A stretch of DNA of 64,000 bases, taken from Flavobacteriales bacterium (GTDB lineage: Bacteria; Bacteroidota; Bacteroidia; Flavobacteriales_E; Vicingaceae). Below are positions 9,087 through 17,552 of the stretch, piece after piece (the stretch's first letter is position 1; each line of letters begins with the position of its first letter). The position numbers and the translations under genes were made by a program. The notes under the pieces are model-generated. The model was not told where the DNA came from and ran no database searches. It was given only the letters and a program-made list of their open reading frames with translations. The stretch is taken from contig JACJZD010000001.1 in NCBI GenBank assembly GCA_020635795.1, forward strand, positions 443,001 to 507,000, written 5' to 3'.

Positions 9087-9923
9087 TTAGCCAAGTAAAA
9101 CTTTCCAAGCGTTAAGTATTTCTCCTTTTTCAATCAGTTTTTTGGCTTCTAAATAAATATCATTGGTTGTTTTTGGGTAAGCTTTTATTTCTTCTTGTGT
9201 GGGTAATGCTTCCACACTAGCTAATAGCCCCAATTCGTTACCAGATAAAGTTGGGTTTGTTCTAATGTGTTCAGGAATCTGATCTACACCAATGCCAATG
9301 GTAGTGAGTGGTTTAGCAACTTCAAACATGGAGTTTTCATCAGCTCGGCAATACCAATTTCCTCCCATACGGCTAACCAAATCAATTTTCTTTTGGTCAA
9401 TCAACCCATCATCAGATAAAATATCCTCATTGATATGAATGCGTAACACTTCACAAATAATCAGATTCCCTGCACCACCATTCTGACCTAATTCAATAAT
9501 TTGATTTACCTTGCATTCAAATTGTACAGGTGATTCTTTTACTCTGAAAGGTTTAATTAAATCAGAGGCAATAGGTGTTAGACCAGATTTAGTAAATTCA
9601 TCTACATCTTTAGCAAAAGGAGAACTTGCTAACGACATTTGTTGAACAATATCATAATTGACCACATTAATTACCACTTCGGCAACTTCTTTAACATTAT
9701 CAAAAGTGTTTTTGGTTTCCCCAGTTCTTCCACTTCGAGCTGGCGAGAAAATTAAAATAGGCGGGGCAGCACTAAATACGTTAAAAAAACTAAATGGACT
9801 TAAATTTCTGTTGCCGTTTTTATCGATGGTACTTGCAAATGCAATCGGTCTTGGTCCAACGGCGCCAAGTAAATATTGATGAATTTTTTGAGTTGTTAAA
9901 TCACTGGTGTTAACTGATAACAT
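9087..9923 (-). CDS. Flavin reductase family protein (FMN-binding split barrel)
   Basis: The 278-residue protein shows the flavin-reductase-like core over residues ~15-195: GAVGPRPIAFASTIDKNGNRNLSPFSFFN, ILIFSPARSGRTGETKNTF and the FTKSGLTPI segment. Such proteins bind FMN and reduce it or pass electrons to a partner oxygenase; specific partner unknown. The last ~80 residues extend past the core and include an EEIKAYPKTTNDIYLEAKKLI helix. Only 5 bp separate it from the upstream lipoprotein gene stop-start junction, so co-transcription on the minus strand is likely. Confidence 0.85.
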   Translation of the reverse strand: MLSVNTSDLTTQKIHQYLLGAVGPRPIAFASTIDKNGNRNLSPFSFFNVFSAAPPILIFSPARSGRTGETKNTFDNVKEVAEVVINVVNYDIVQQMSLASSPFAKDVDEFTKSGLTPIASDLIKPFRVKESPVQFECKVNQIIELGQNGGAGNLIICEVLRIHINEDILSDDGLIDQKKIDLVSRMGGNWYCRADENSMFEVAKPLTTIGIGVDQIPEHIRTNPTLSGNELGLLASVEALPTQEEIKAYPKTTNDIYLEAKKLIEKGEILNAWKVLLG

Positions 9924-9927
9924 ATTG

Positions 9928-10737
9928 TTAAGGTATGTCTAATTCGTAAGTTTTATCGTAAATCGAAACATTAATTTTACTATCACAACCCGAACCAAAA
10001 TTTAATGTTCTAGTTGGATTGTTGTTAGGTTTTACATTAATTAATCCTGAACCAATCCAATTACAATTTCCAGCTAAATTTAAGTTGGTGGTAATTTGTG
10101 ATGTAAACGCATTACCTGTGAATACTATACCCGAATTACTTCCTGTAATTGCATAAACATCGTCGCTTATTGTTTGGGTATCTTTACCTTGTATTATTTT
10201 TAACTGATGACTACCAGAATAAAAGATTTTTTGATTGTAGTTATTTACTATTTTCAATTCAGAAAATGTGATGTTGTATGTTGGAAAAGAATCGACTAAC
10301 CCAATATATTGGTAACTCATTGAACCAGAGTAGATTGTTTTATCATTGTAATTATAATCATAAATTGCAATAGTCGTGGATGTTCCTTGTACATCATAAA
10401 ATCCATTAACGGTTGCGTACAATTTACCATTTCTTATTATTCCGTTCGATGTACAATCAGTGTTAAACTTAACTTGTAAAATTTTTGGATTGCTTACAAC
10501 ATCAGTTGTAATGGTATCACAACCATAAACAGTATTGGTATCAGTAGTTGCTGAAGAAACAATTCCTGTTGAGTAGTATGCTGCTTGATGAACGGTTTTA
10601 AAAACATCATAAACTAAGTTAGTAGCAAAAGCAACATCACGAGAAGTAGAGGTTGATTTATCTTCATCTCGGTCAGATTTTTCACAACCAAAAAGAAATA
10701 CAACTGTGCATAAAATAATGAAATAGCTCTTTTTCAT
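9928..10737 (-). CDS. Lipoprotein of unknown function
   Basis: The 269-residue protein has a lipoprotein signal peptide ending in LFGC (Cys18), followed by an acidic EKSDRDEDKS linker, which often directs Bacteroidota lipoproteins to the outer membrane. The rest is Thr/Ser/Asn-rich and looks beta-stranded, with a DTNTVYGCDTIT segment and a second Cys pair toward the C-terminus. I recognise no named domain. It lies 32 bp downstream of the folate gene and just upstream of the flavin reductase gene, on the same strand. Function unknown. Confidence 0.75.
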   Translation of the reverse strand: MKKSYFIILCTVVFLFGCEKSDRDEDKSTSTSRDVAFATNLVYDVFKTVHQAAYYSTGIVSSATTDTNTVYGCDTITTDVVSNPKILQVKFNTDCTSNGIIRNGKLYATVNGFYDVQGTSTTIAIYDYNYNDKTIYSGSMSYQYIGLVDSFPTYNITFSELKIVNNYNQKIFYSGSHQLKIIQGKDTQTISDDVYAITGSNSGIVFTGNAFTSQITTNLNLAGNCNWIGSGLINVKPNNNPTRTLNFGSGCDSKINVSIYDKTYELDIP

Positions 10738-10769
10738 ATATAGATAGAAATAGTTAACTGGTATCTAAA

Positions 10770-11279
10770 TTAGTTTAATTTTTGATATACAGCAAATGTA
10801 TAAGAATGTTTGTGTTTTTCATCCTTTTCATGTTGTTCACTTTTTACTATTTTCCAGTCATTTAAATTTAAAACAGGAAAAAAAGTATCAGCTTCAAAAT
10901 TTTCGTGAACATGAGTAATGTACATTTTATCTACCAATTTTTTTTCTAAAGCTTCTGCATATATTTGTCCACCACCAATAATAAAAACTTCATTCTCGCC
11001 ATTTTGACGGGCAAAATCTATGGCCTCTAGTAAAGAATGTTTCATTGTGCAATCGGGCATATTGAGATTTTCATCTCTGGTTAATACAATATTGATTCTG
11101 TTAACCAAAGGACGATATTTTTCTGGTATAGAAATGTAATTTTTTCTACCTGTAATGATGTGATGATTTAAGGTGGTTTCCTTAAAGTATTTCATATCGT
11201 TTGGTAAATGCCAAATTAAATCATTTTTATAACCTATGGCATTGTTTTCAGCAACAGCAACTATCAACGAAACTATCAT
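10770..11279 (-). CDS. folA: Dihydrofolate reductase
   Basis: DHFR reduces dihydrofolate to tetrahydrofolate with NADPH. From the Met at 11279 the protein is 169 residues, starting MIVSLIVAVAENNAIGYKND. It keeps the substrate site IWHLPNDMKYFK (acidic Asp), the NADPH site HHIITGRKNY, and the IIGGGQIYAEAL loop. I choose 11279 because its ATG overlaps the TGA of the upstream M61 peptidase gene (ATGA at 11276-11279), a coupling junction. An in-frame ATG at 11294 would add only MAEKT and a longer overlap. Length and motifs fit a chromosomal housekeeping enzyme. Confidence 0.94.
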   Translation of the reverse strand: MIVSLIVAVAENNAIGYKNDLIWHLPNDMKYFKETTLNHHIITGRKNYISIPEKYRPLVNRINIVLTRDENLNMPDCTMKHSLLEAIDFARQNGENEVFIIGGGQIYAEALEKKLVDKMYITHVHENFEADTFFPVLNLNDWKIVKSEQHEKDEKHKHSYTFAVYQKLN

Positions 11280-13024
11280 AGTTTTCTCAGCCATTTTTTA
11301 TAAACTGCATTTTCTGGAGCATCTTTCTTAATAAGATTGTGGCTTGTTGAAGTACTCTCAATTAAAGGCATTTCAATGGTTTGTATAATATCATCTCGGC
11401 TAATTAAAATAGAAATTTTGTCGCCTACTTTTTTATTATTGGTAAAATCACTAAAGCTTCCATCAAACCTAAAACCGTTTACGGCAAGTATTTCATCGCC
11501 AACATTTAAACCACCATTATATGCAGAGGTATTACGAGTTACACTTTTAATGTAATTGTTAGATAATGAAACTCCAATATTCATTCTTTTATTTTCCATG
11601 ATTAACATGTCGTAGTTGGCATAATTAAATACAGTTTTATAATCAAACGTTTCTGTTCCAAATATGTATTTATCGAAAAATGATTTTAAATCTAATCCAG
11701 AAACTTTTTCTAAAGCAGTTCTCATTTCGCTTATATTAAAACCTCTACCTTGTTTTTTATAATATTCTTGGTATAAAAATCTCATTACATCATCTAACGA
11801 ATTTTTGCCTTTTGTAGATTCAATAATCATTAAATCTAACATGTTGGCAATTACAGATCCTTTTGTATAATAGGAAATACTGGTGTTGTAACTATTTTCG
11901 TTTGGTCGGTATCCTTTAATCCAAGCATTAAAACTAGATTCTGCAGCCGACATCACCTTGTTTCCTGGTTGGTTTTCGATACTATTTATTGAGCCAGCAA
12001 GTTTTCTTGTAATTTCATCTTCGGTATAAATGCCAGCACGATAAAGTAAAAGTTCGTCGTAATAACTCGTAAAACCTTCCATTACCCATAACAAATCAGT
12101 ATAGTTTTCATTGTTGTAATCAAATGGACCTAAAGCTTCAGGTCTTATTCTTTTTACATTCCATAAATGAAAATATTCATGAGCAATTAGGCTTAAAAAT
12201 CCTTTATAGTCTTCTCCTTCATAAGTCCATCGGTTAACTTGTAAGGTGGTTGAACTTAAATGTTCTAAACCACCACTGCCTTTGGTTAAATTATGTATAA
12301 TAAAGGTGTATTCTTTGTTGGGATTTTCACCAAAAACATCGGTTGCTGCTTCAATAATTTTCGGCATATCTACCTTTAATTTTTCTATACTGTAATTGCC
12401 TTTACCATACATAGCAATATTATGTGTAATACCTGAAGCAGTAAAGCTAAACGTTTCGTGATTTCCAATTTCAACTGGAGAATCAACTAAGATATCAAAG
12501 TTTGGAGCCTCATACTTAAAACCATTATCAGTTGTTTTTTTTAATGAGGTACTTACTTTTTTCCAGTCTTTATAGGGATGAATAGTTAACGTTGTAGGGT
12601 TGTTTTTTAACTCATCAATAAACATAAACATACTCGACCCATTAAAGTAACCATGAGAAGCGTCAATGAAACTTGTTCTTACACTCATTTCGTTAGCGTA
12701 AACCAAGTAACTAACCTTAACGCTCGAAGCATTGTTTGAATAAATTCGCCAAGTGTTTTTATTCAATTGAGTAACTTTAATTTCTTTTCCGTTAGAAAAA
12801 CTTTTAAAATTTTCAACATTTTTAGAAAACTCTCGTATAAGGTACGAGCCAGGTGCCCAAACAGGCATTTGAATATCAAAATAGTCCTTTTTATAATCAG
12901 TTATGGAAATATTTACTTCAAAATAATGAGTATGCGGTTCAGACATATTCACTTCGTAATTTATAGATGCAGAAAATATTGGTTGTGAAACCAATACAGA
13001 AAGGATAATTATTAATATTCTCAT
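11276..13024 (-). CDS. M61 family metallopeptidase with PDZ domain
   Basis: The 582-residue protein has a signal peptide (residues 1-19), an N-terminal beta domain, and a gluzincin zinc site HEYFHLWNVKR at residues 282-292, followed by VMEGFTSYYDELLLYRAG carrying the third ligand Glu. A PDZ domain occupies about residues 475-560 (GGLNVGDEILAVNG). Family members are glycyl aminopeptidase-like enzymes of the periplasm or cell surface. The stop overlaps the DHFR start (ATGA), coupling an exported peptidase to a folate gene without obvious functional link. ATG start at 13024 gives an intact signal peptide. Confidence 0.9.
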   Translation of the reverse strand: MRILIIILSVLVSQPIFSASINYEVNMSEPHTHYFEVNISITDYKKDYFDIQMPVWAPGSYLIREFSKNVENFKSFSNGKEIKVTQLNKNTWRIYSNNASSVKVSYLVYANEMSVRTSFIDASHGYFNGSSMFMFIDELKNNPTTLTIHPYKDWKKVSTSLKKTTDNGFKYEAPNFDILVDSPVEIGNHETFSFTASGITHNIAMYGKGNYSIEKLKVDMPKIIEAATDVFGENPNKEYTFIIHNLTKGSGGLEHLSSTTLQVNRWTYEGEDYKGFLSLIAHEYFHLWNVKRIRPEALGPFDYNNENYTDLLWVMEGFTSYYDELLLYRAGIYTEDEITRKLAGSINSIENQPGNKVMSAAESSFNAWIKGYRPNENSYNTSISYYTKGSVIANMLDLMIIESTKGKNSLDDVMRFLYQEYYKKQGRGFNISEMRTALEKVSGLDLKSFFDKYIFGTETFDYKTVFNYANYDMLIMENKRMNIGVSLSNNYIKSVTRNTSAYNGGLNVGDEILAVNGFRFDGSFSDFTNNKKVGDKISILISRDDIIQTIEMPLIESTSTSHNLIKKDAPENAVYKKWLRKL

Positions 13025-13167
13025 GGGTTATTTATGTTAAATAAAGTTAAAAGTAAAAGTAACGAATAATAATTTCTTGGTAAAACTGTTAAATGTGTTA
13101 AGAATGAATAATTAATTTTTTTTGTTTGAAAATTTTACTAAATTTAAACTCCTAAATATTCTGTAAT

Positions 13168-13359
13168 ATGTCTAAAAATATGTTAGAATACACTAAAACA
13201 CTGTTAAAAAAAGTAAGTTTTGATGTTAAATTATTCAGAAAAGAATTGGCTAAGGCTTATCAAAACCTTTTAGATGAAGAGGTAGAAGAATTGAAAGAGT
13301 GGGTACTAAATAATTTTGGAACGCAATACTATTTGAATCCGATTTATGTTGTAAAATGA
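13168..13359 (+). CDS. Small conserved-looking protein of unknown function
   Basis: This 63-residue ORF has a convincing codon pattern and a helical, charged sequence (KNMLEYTKTLLKKVSFD, then EEVEELKEWVLNNFG). It has no signal peptide or TM segment, so it is likely cytoplasmic. I recall similar short proteins in Bacteroidota, but no function. It stands alone between the divergent M61 gene and the convergent SiaC-like gene and ends 8 bp before the latter. Upstream, an AT-rich leader could hold a promoter. Confidence 0.65.
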   Translation: MSKNMLEYTKTLLKKVSFDVKLFRKELAKAYQNLLDEEVEELKEWVLNNFGTQYYLNPIYVVK

Positions 13360-13381
13360 GTTAGTAGTTAGGCTAACTCAT
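13356..13381. terminator. Hairpin between convergent genes
   Basis: A 9-bp inverted repeat (13356-13364 with 13373-13381) lies at the junction of the small ORF and the convergent SiaC-like gene, overlapping the last codons of the latter. It has no long T tract, so termination is plausible but unproven. Confidence 0.35.
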
Positions 13382-13769
13382 ATTCAATGGCGTAAACGTT
13401 GGATTGCAATGTTGCTTTTAAATTATTTATATCGCCAATAATCCCATAATCATCTGGGTCGTAATGCCAAAATATTTTTACTTCACTTTTGTTTTCTTTA
13501 TGTAAAGAATCTATCCTATTAAGAATTAAAAAAAGATATTCAGCAGATTTAGTATTGTAATATTCTAAGTCGACCAATACCTTTGTAGTTTGATGCGGAT
13601 TATTGATGTAAAGATTTATAACATCAATAACTTTTGGGTAAAATTCATCCGGTTTTTCTAAGGTTGATCTTCCAATTAAATTAATAATTCCTCGTTCAAA
13701 ATCAATTAAAATTCTAGGAATTTTTATCGACTCTTTGATTTCAAATTTTTGCATTGTTTTTTTATTCAA
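13368..13769 (-). CDS. SiaC family regulatory phosphoprotein (DUF1987)
   Basis: The 133-residue protein matches the SiaC/DUF1987 pattern: short beta sandwich with VLVDLEYYNTKSAEYLFLI, then KIFWHYDPDDYGIIGD. In Pseudomonas, SiaC is phosphorylated on a Thr in this position by the kinase SiaB, dephosphorylated by the SpoIIE-type phosphatase SiaA, and in its unphosphorylated form activates a diguanylate cyclase. The equivalent residue here is Thr73 (Thr68 if translation begins at Met6). No siaB or cyclase gene is adjacent; three SpoIIE proteins lie ~42 kb away. Regulatory function is by family; the local partners are unknown. Confidence 0.82.
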   Translation of the reverse strand: MNKKTMQKFEIKESIKIPRILIDFERGIINLIGRSTLEKPDEFYPKVIDVINLYINNPHQTTKVLVDLEYYNTKSAEYLFLILNRIDSLHKENKSEVKIFWHYDPDDYGIIGDINNLKATLQSNVYAIEYELA

Positions 13770-13833
13770 AATTAAGAGAGGTATTCTTATTCTGATTTAA
13801 AACAACTTTATACAATTGTTATTAAAACATTAA

Positions 13834-14271
13834 TTAAAGTGATTTTACTTTTGCAATATCACTTTTTTCGAAGGGATAAGCATTAAATGTTCCCATAGCT
13901 TTGGCAATCATTTCTCCTTTTTGATTATAAATTTCGCCAGAAGTAGCAATTATTCTTTTTCCAGCAAAATCAACTCTTCCATATCCTTTTAATTTATCGC
14001 CTAAATAAGCAGGCTTAAAATAGTTAAGTTTATACTCTACTGTAGAAACTAATTTTTTGTTAGGAGCAACTAAACTTAATGCAGCAACACCAATAACACC
14101 ATCCATCATTGCGGCAATCATTCCTCCATGAGAAGTAGTAAGCGTTGCCAGATGTTTTTCAAGTATTTCCATTTCATAAATAATTTCACCGGGTTTTATC
14201 ACCGTTAAAATCATGTTATTTTCTCTTCCAAAATTATTTACTTGATTATAGATTTCTATTAATTGTTCCAT
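13834..14271 (-). CDS. PaaI-type hotdog-fold thioesterase
   Basis: The 145-residue protein has the hotdog layout with the PaaI-like signature TTSHGGMIAAMMDGVIGVAAL around residues 42-62, where the acidic Asp in the long helix is catalytic in relatives. The strands VEYKLNYFKPAYLGDKLKGYGRV and GEIYNQKGEMIAKAMGTFNAY follow. Such enzymes hydrolyse acyl-CoA thioesters in the cytoplasm. Nothing adjacent identifies the substrate. ATG start; divergent from the lipoprotein gene at 14354. Confidence 0.85.
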   Translation of the reverse strand: MEQLIEIYNQVNNFGRENNMILTVIKPGEIIYEMEILEKHLATLTTSHGGMIAAMMDGVIGVAALSLVAPNKKLVSTVEYKLNYFKPAYLGDKLKGYGRVDFAGKRIIATSGEIYNQKGEMIAKAMGTFNAYPFEKSDIAKVKSL

Positions 14272-14353
14272 ATTTAAAAAGATATTACGTAACTACAAAA
14301 ATAGTATCATAATCTTTGGTAACTTAGTATTTCCAAACTAAAATTTAAATAAA

Positions 14354-15214
14354 ATGAATTTAAAAAATGTAAAGTCAGTTCTATTTGTTGCCCTAATGGT
14401 TTTTTTGTTTTCGTGTAAAAATGAAGAGTTAGAAAATAAAATAGCCGATTTAGAAAATCAAAATACGGAACTAAATAATGCTTCAGGAGAAAAGGATGAT
14501 AAGATTGAAAATTACATTCAATCGTTAAATGAAATTTATGACAACCTTGCGGTAATTAAAGAAAAGGAAAAAATTGTTTCTTCAAATTTTAACATGGGTA
14601 ATGGTGAGTTGAATACCGATATAAAAGATTTGATTGTTAACGATATGGGTTTAATTAACAATTTGTTAGAAGAAAACAAACAAAAATTAGCATGGTTACA
14701 ATCGAAATTAAAAAAATCAAACTTAAAAATTGCTGAGTTAGAAAAAATGATTGAAAACATGGCCTCACAATTACAGGAAAAAGATGCAGAAATTGTTAGC
14801 TTACAAACGCAGTTAGCTAATGCAAATCAACAGTTAAAAGTATTGTTTGAAGAATATAACAATAGAATTGAAGAAATTGGAGCTCAGACTGATAAATTAA
14901 ATACCGCTTATTATTGCTACGGAACATCTAAAGAATTAATTGCCCAAGGTGTTTTAACTAAAGAAGGCGGTTTTATTGGAATTGGAAAATCACAAAAATT
15001 AGCGGATGATTTTAATAAAGAATATTTTACCAAGGTGGATATTACTCTTGTTAAATCTATTGACTTAAAAGCTAAAAAAGCTAAATTGGTTACTACTCAT
15101 GCTTCCGATTCTTATGCTATTGAAGGTGCTGATGGTAAAGTGGATAAATTAGTGATTAAAAACGCAGAGAAATTCTGGGGATCATCAAAATACTTGGTAG
15201 TTGTTGTTGAGTAA
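14354..15214 (+). CDS. Coiled-coil lipoprotein
   Basis: The 286-residue protein has a lipobox FLFSC (Cys21) and then two coiled-coil blocks, residues ~24-70 and ~110-180, rich in Glu, Lys, Asn and Leu heptads. A C-terminal globular part (~185-286) contains CYGTSKELIAQGVLTKEGGF and LGIGKSQKLADDF-like text. Probably an outer-membrane or periplasmic lipoprotein; the C-terminal domain occurs widely in Bacteroidota, but I cannot assign a function. It converges on the glycosyltransferase gene with 1 bp between stops. Confidence 0.75.
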   Translation: MNLKNVKSVLFVALMVFLFSCKNEELENKIADLENQNTELNNASGEKDDKIENYIQSLNEIYDNLAVIKEKEKIVSSNFNMGNGELNTDIKDLIVNDMGLINNLLEENKQKLAWLQSKLKKSNLKIAELEKMIENMASQLQEKDAEIVSLQTQLANANQQLKVLFEEYNNRIEEIGAQTDKLNTAYYCYGTSKELIAQGVLTKEGGFIGIGKSQKLADDFNKEYFTKVDITLVKSIDLKAKKAKLVTTHASDSYAIEGADGKVDKLVIKNAEKFWGSSKYLVVVVE

Positions 15215-15215
15215 T

Positions 15216-16517
15216 TTACTTGGTTATACGATTTAAAAGATTAGCAAAATCACCTGCTAATTTTTTTCTACTATATTTTTCAAAACCTTCACTACTTATG
15301 TGGAGGTTTTGTTTTTTATACAAGTTGTAGTATTCAACGATGGCTTTTTTTAGCGTAACATCATCATTAAAATTAGCTACGACACCAGCTTTTGATTCCA
15401 GCACTATTTTAGCTGAATCCCCTGTTGGTTTACCGATACAAACTATTGGTCTTTTAGCCCCAAGGTATTCATAAAGTTTACCAGGAACAACACCGTCAAT
15501 ATTAGGCACATCGTTTAAAGGCAACAATAGTAATTGTGACTTCAACAATTCTTTTATTACCAAGTGATGAGCAAGATGGTCTATTTTATTCAAGTTCGAG
15601 TCTAAATGGTGTTTTGAAATATCTTCTAAAGCTGAAACATCAATTTGTCCAATAAATTTTATTTCTAAATCTTGTCCAAAATCAGGTATCTCATTTTTTA
15701 ATTCATTCAAAACTTTCCACAATATTTTTGGGTTACGATCTTCGTTTAACGAACCCGCATGGGTTATGGTAAATTTTGTATCTAAAATTTGATTTTCTAA
15801 ATTTTCAAAATCCATGGGGTCAAATCCATTGGTTATAACCTGAATATCTTTATCGATAAGTTTTTCAAAATCTTTCGCCCAACTCCAACTAACAGTAACT
15901 ATACTTGTTGCTTTTTTCAAGACTTTTTGTTCCAGTTTTTGATGTTTTTTATCTGCCCATTTGGTAAGCATTAATTTGTGGTAGAAATCAATGTTAGTCC
16001 ATGGGTCTCTGAAATCGGCTATCCAAGGTATAGCGTGTTTTTTTGTAACGTTTAAAGCAATTAAATGGGTAGAGTGAGGTGGTCCTGTAGAAATTATAGC
16101 GTCGATTTTATTCTCTTTTAAGTATTGAATTAAAAATTTACTTGAGGGTTTAATCCAAAACATTCGGGCATCAGGAATAAAAAAATTACCTCGAACCCAA
16201 ACCGATAGTTTTTGTAATGATGAATTCCCTTTGCTTTGCTGCCCCATTCCAGGAGCAATTTTTTCGTCTTTACTTTTTCCAAGCAATTTTTTGTAAAGCG
16301 AGAAAGGTTCCCAAATAGGTACTTTAAGCGTTTCAATTCCTTCAGGAATTTCGGCTAACATGGTTTTATCGGTAACTGATGCTTCACCGTTTTCGGTAGT
16401 AAAAATTACAGGTTCCCAACCAAAATCGCGCAAGTATTTAGTGGTTTTGAGCCAACGTTGAACTCCACCACCACCCATTGGAGGCCAATAATATGTAATG
16501 ATTAATACTTTTTTCAT
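15216..16517 (-). CDS. Glycosyltransferase family 4-like protein
   Basis: The 433-residue protein has a GT-B fold: an N-terminal acceptor domain beginning VLIITYYWPPMGGGGVQRWLKT (glycine loop) and a C-terminal donor domain with ITHAGSLNEDRNPKIL, LLLLPLNDVPNIDGVVPGKLYEYLGAKRPIV (the P-x-K-x-x-EYL nucleotide-sugar motif). Cytoplasmic, it should transfer a sugar from a nucleotide donor during polysaccharide or glycan synthesis. No other glycan gene is next to it; the flanking secretion cluster raises glycosylation of secreted proteins as a possibility only. Confidence 0.85.
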   Translation of the reverse strand: MKKVLIITYYWPPMGGGGVQRWLKTTKYLRDFGWEPVIFTTENGEASVTDKTMLAEIPEGIETLKVPIWEPFSLYKKLLGKSKDEKIAPGMGQQSKGNSSLQKLSVWVRGNFFIPDARMFWIKPSSKFLIQYLKENKIDAIISTGPPHSTHLIALNVTKKHAIPWIADFRDPWTNIDFYHKLMLTKWADKKHQKLEQKVLKKATSIVTVSWSWAKDFEKLIDKDIQVITNGFDPMDFENLENQILDTKFTITHAGSLNEDRNPKILWKVLNELKNEIPDFGQDLEIKFIGQIDVSALEDISKHHLDSNLNKIDHLAHHLVIKELLKSQLLLLPLNDVPNIDGVVPGKLYEYLGAKRPIVCIGKPTGDSAKIVLESKAGVVANFNDDVTLKKAIVEYYNLYKKQNLHISSEGFEKYSRKKLAGDFANLLNRITK

Positions 16518-16553
16518 TCGGGTATAAAAGTAAGAAAACGAAAGTTTAACTGA

Positions 16554-17552
16554 TTAAAATTTAGCACAAGGGGCAAAAAACTTTGCTTTTCGTCTCTTTT
16601 TCTTTTTACTAGCAATTTCGTAAATAATAGAAATTTCGTGAGAACCAGCTGAATTAGCTGCTAATCTGGAAATAGTAGCATCATAACTATACCCAATGTT
16701 TAGGTTATAATCGACAATAGCATAACCTAAAATTATAGCAACAGCATCATGATTTAAAATACCTTGATATGACTTTATTAAAGGTAGTCCTCTGTACCAA
16801 AGCCCAAAAACAAATGGTTCTTGTGTGTAATAAGCTCCTAAATCGAGTTGGTCGTATTTGTTTTGTGCTTTATAATGGAAAGCCATATTAAAATACTTGG
16901 CGGCATTTCTTTTGTTTCCATCCACAATGTTGAATTTATAACCACCATGCGCTGAAAGTTTCATGTACAATGGACTTTCGTTATTGGTAAGCGATTGATT
17001 GGGCTGGTTAATGTGATTAAAGGATAAACCGCCCCAAAATTTCTCATTGTAAAGCAAAACCCCAGTAGCAATATCTAAATACGAAGTGTTTTCTAAAAAG
17101 AAAGATTCGGTAGTAGTACCATTAGTATATAACTGGTCATTAAATACCAAGTCTGTCATATCAATTCCTGTTCTAACATAGTTGAATTTTAAACCAGGTT
17201 GAATCATTATTTTTTTGTTTAACTGGAAACGATAGGAGTATAATGCACCAATTTGTGTTGTGGTAAGTCTAGAAGTTCCTGCTTGTTCTCGTCCAAATAA
17301 GATTCCTACACCGCTATTAAATTCAGCTAAATTATAGTCGTACGAAAACAGTACATTGTTATAATGACCTGGGATTGCAGCCCATTGGTTACGATAATTA
17401 GCAATTAAACGATGTTGAATGGTTGAGCCAGTAAAACCCGGATTTAGATACAATGGAGTTGCGTTAAATTGGGTAAATTGCATGTCTTGAGCTATTCCAA
17501 AAAAAGAAACGCACATGAAAATAATGGATAATATTTTCTTTAAATGAGGCAA
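16554..17552 (-). CDS. PorP/SprF family T9SS outer-membrane protein
   Basis: The 332-residue protein has a signal peptide (MPHLKKILSIIFMCVSFFGIAQ) and the family start DMQFTQFNATPLYLNPGFTGS, which is highly characteristic. A beta-barrel body with YNLAEFNSGVGILF, GLKFNYVRTGID and FVFGLWYRG strands follows. SprF-type proteins assist secretion and anchoring of SprB-like adhesins through the type IX system. The TTG start lies immediately after the stop of the upstream TPR/propeller gene. Gene order PKD adhesin - TPR/propeller - PorP/SprF fits the usual adhesin secretion cassette. Confidence 0.92.
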   Translation of the reverse strand: MPHLKKILSIIFMCVSFFGIAQDMQFTQFNATPLYLNPGFTGSTIQHRLIANYRNQWAAIPGHYNNVLFSYDYNLAEFNSGVGILFGREQAGTSRLTTTQIGALYSYRFQLNKKIMIQPGLKFNYVRTGIDMTDLVFNDQLYTNGTTTESFFLENTSYLDIATGVLLYNEKFWGGLSFNHINQPNQSLTNNESPLYMKLSAHGGYKFNIVDGNKRNAAKYFNMAFHYKAQNKYDQLDLGAYYTQEPFVFGLWYRGLPLIKSYQGILNHDAVAIILGYAIVDYNLNIGYSYDATISRLAANSAGSHEISIIYEIASKKKKRRKAKFFAPCAKF

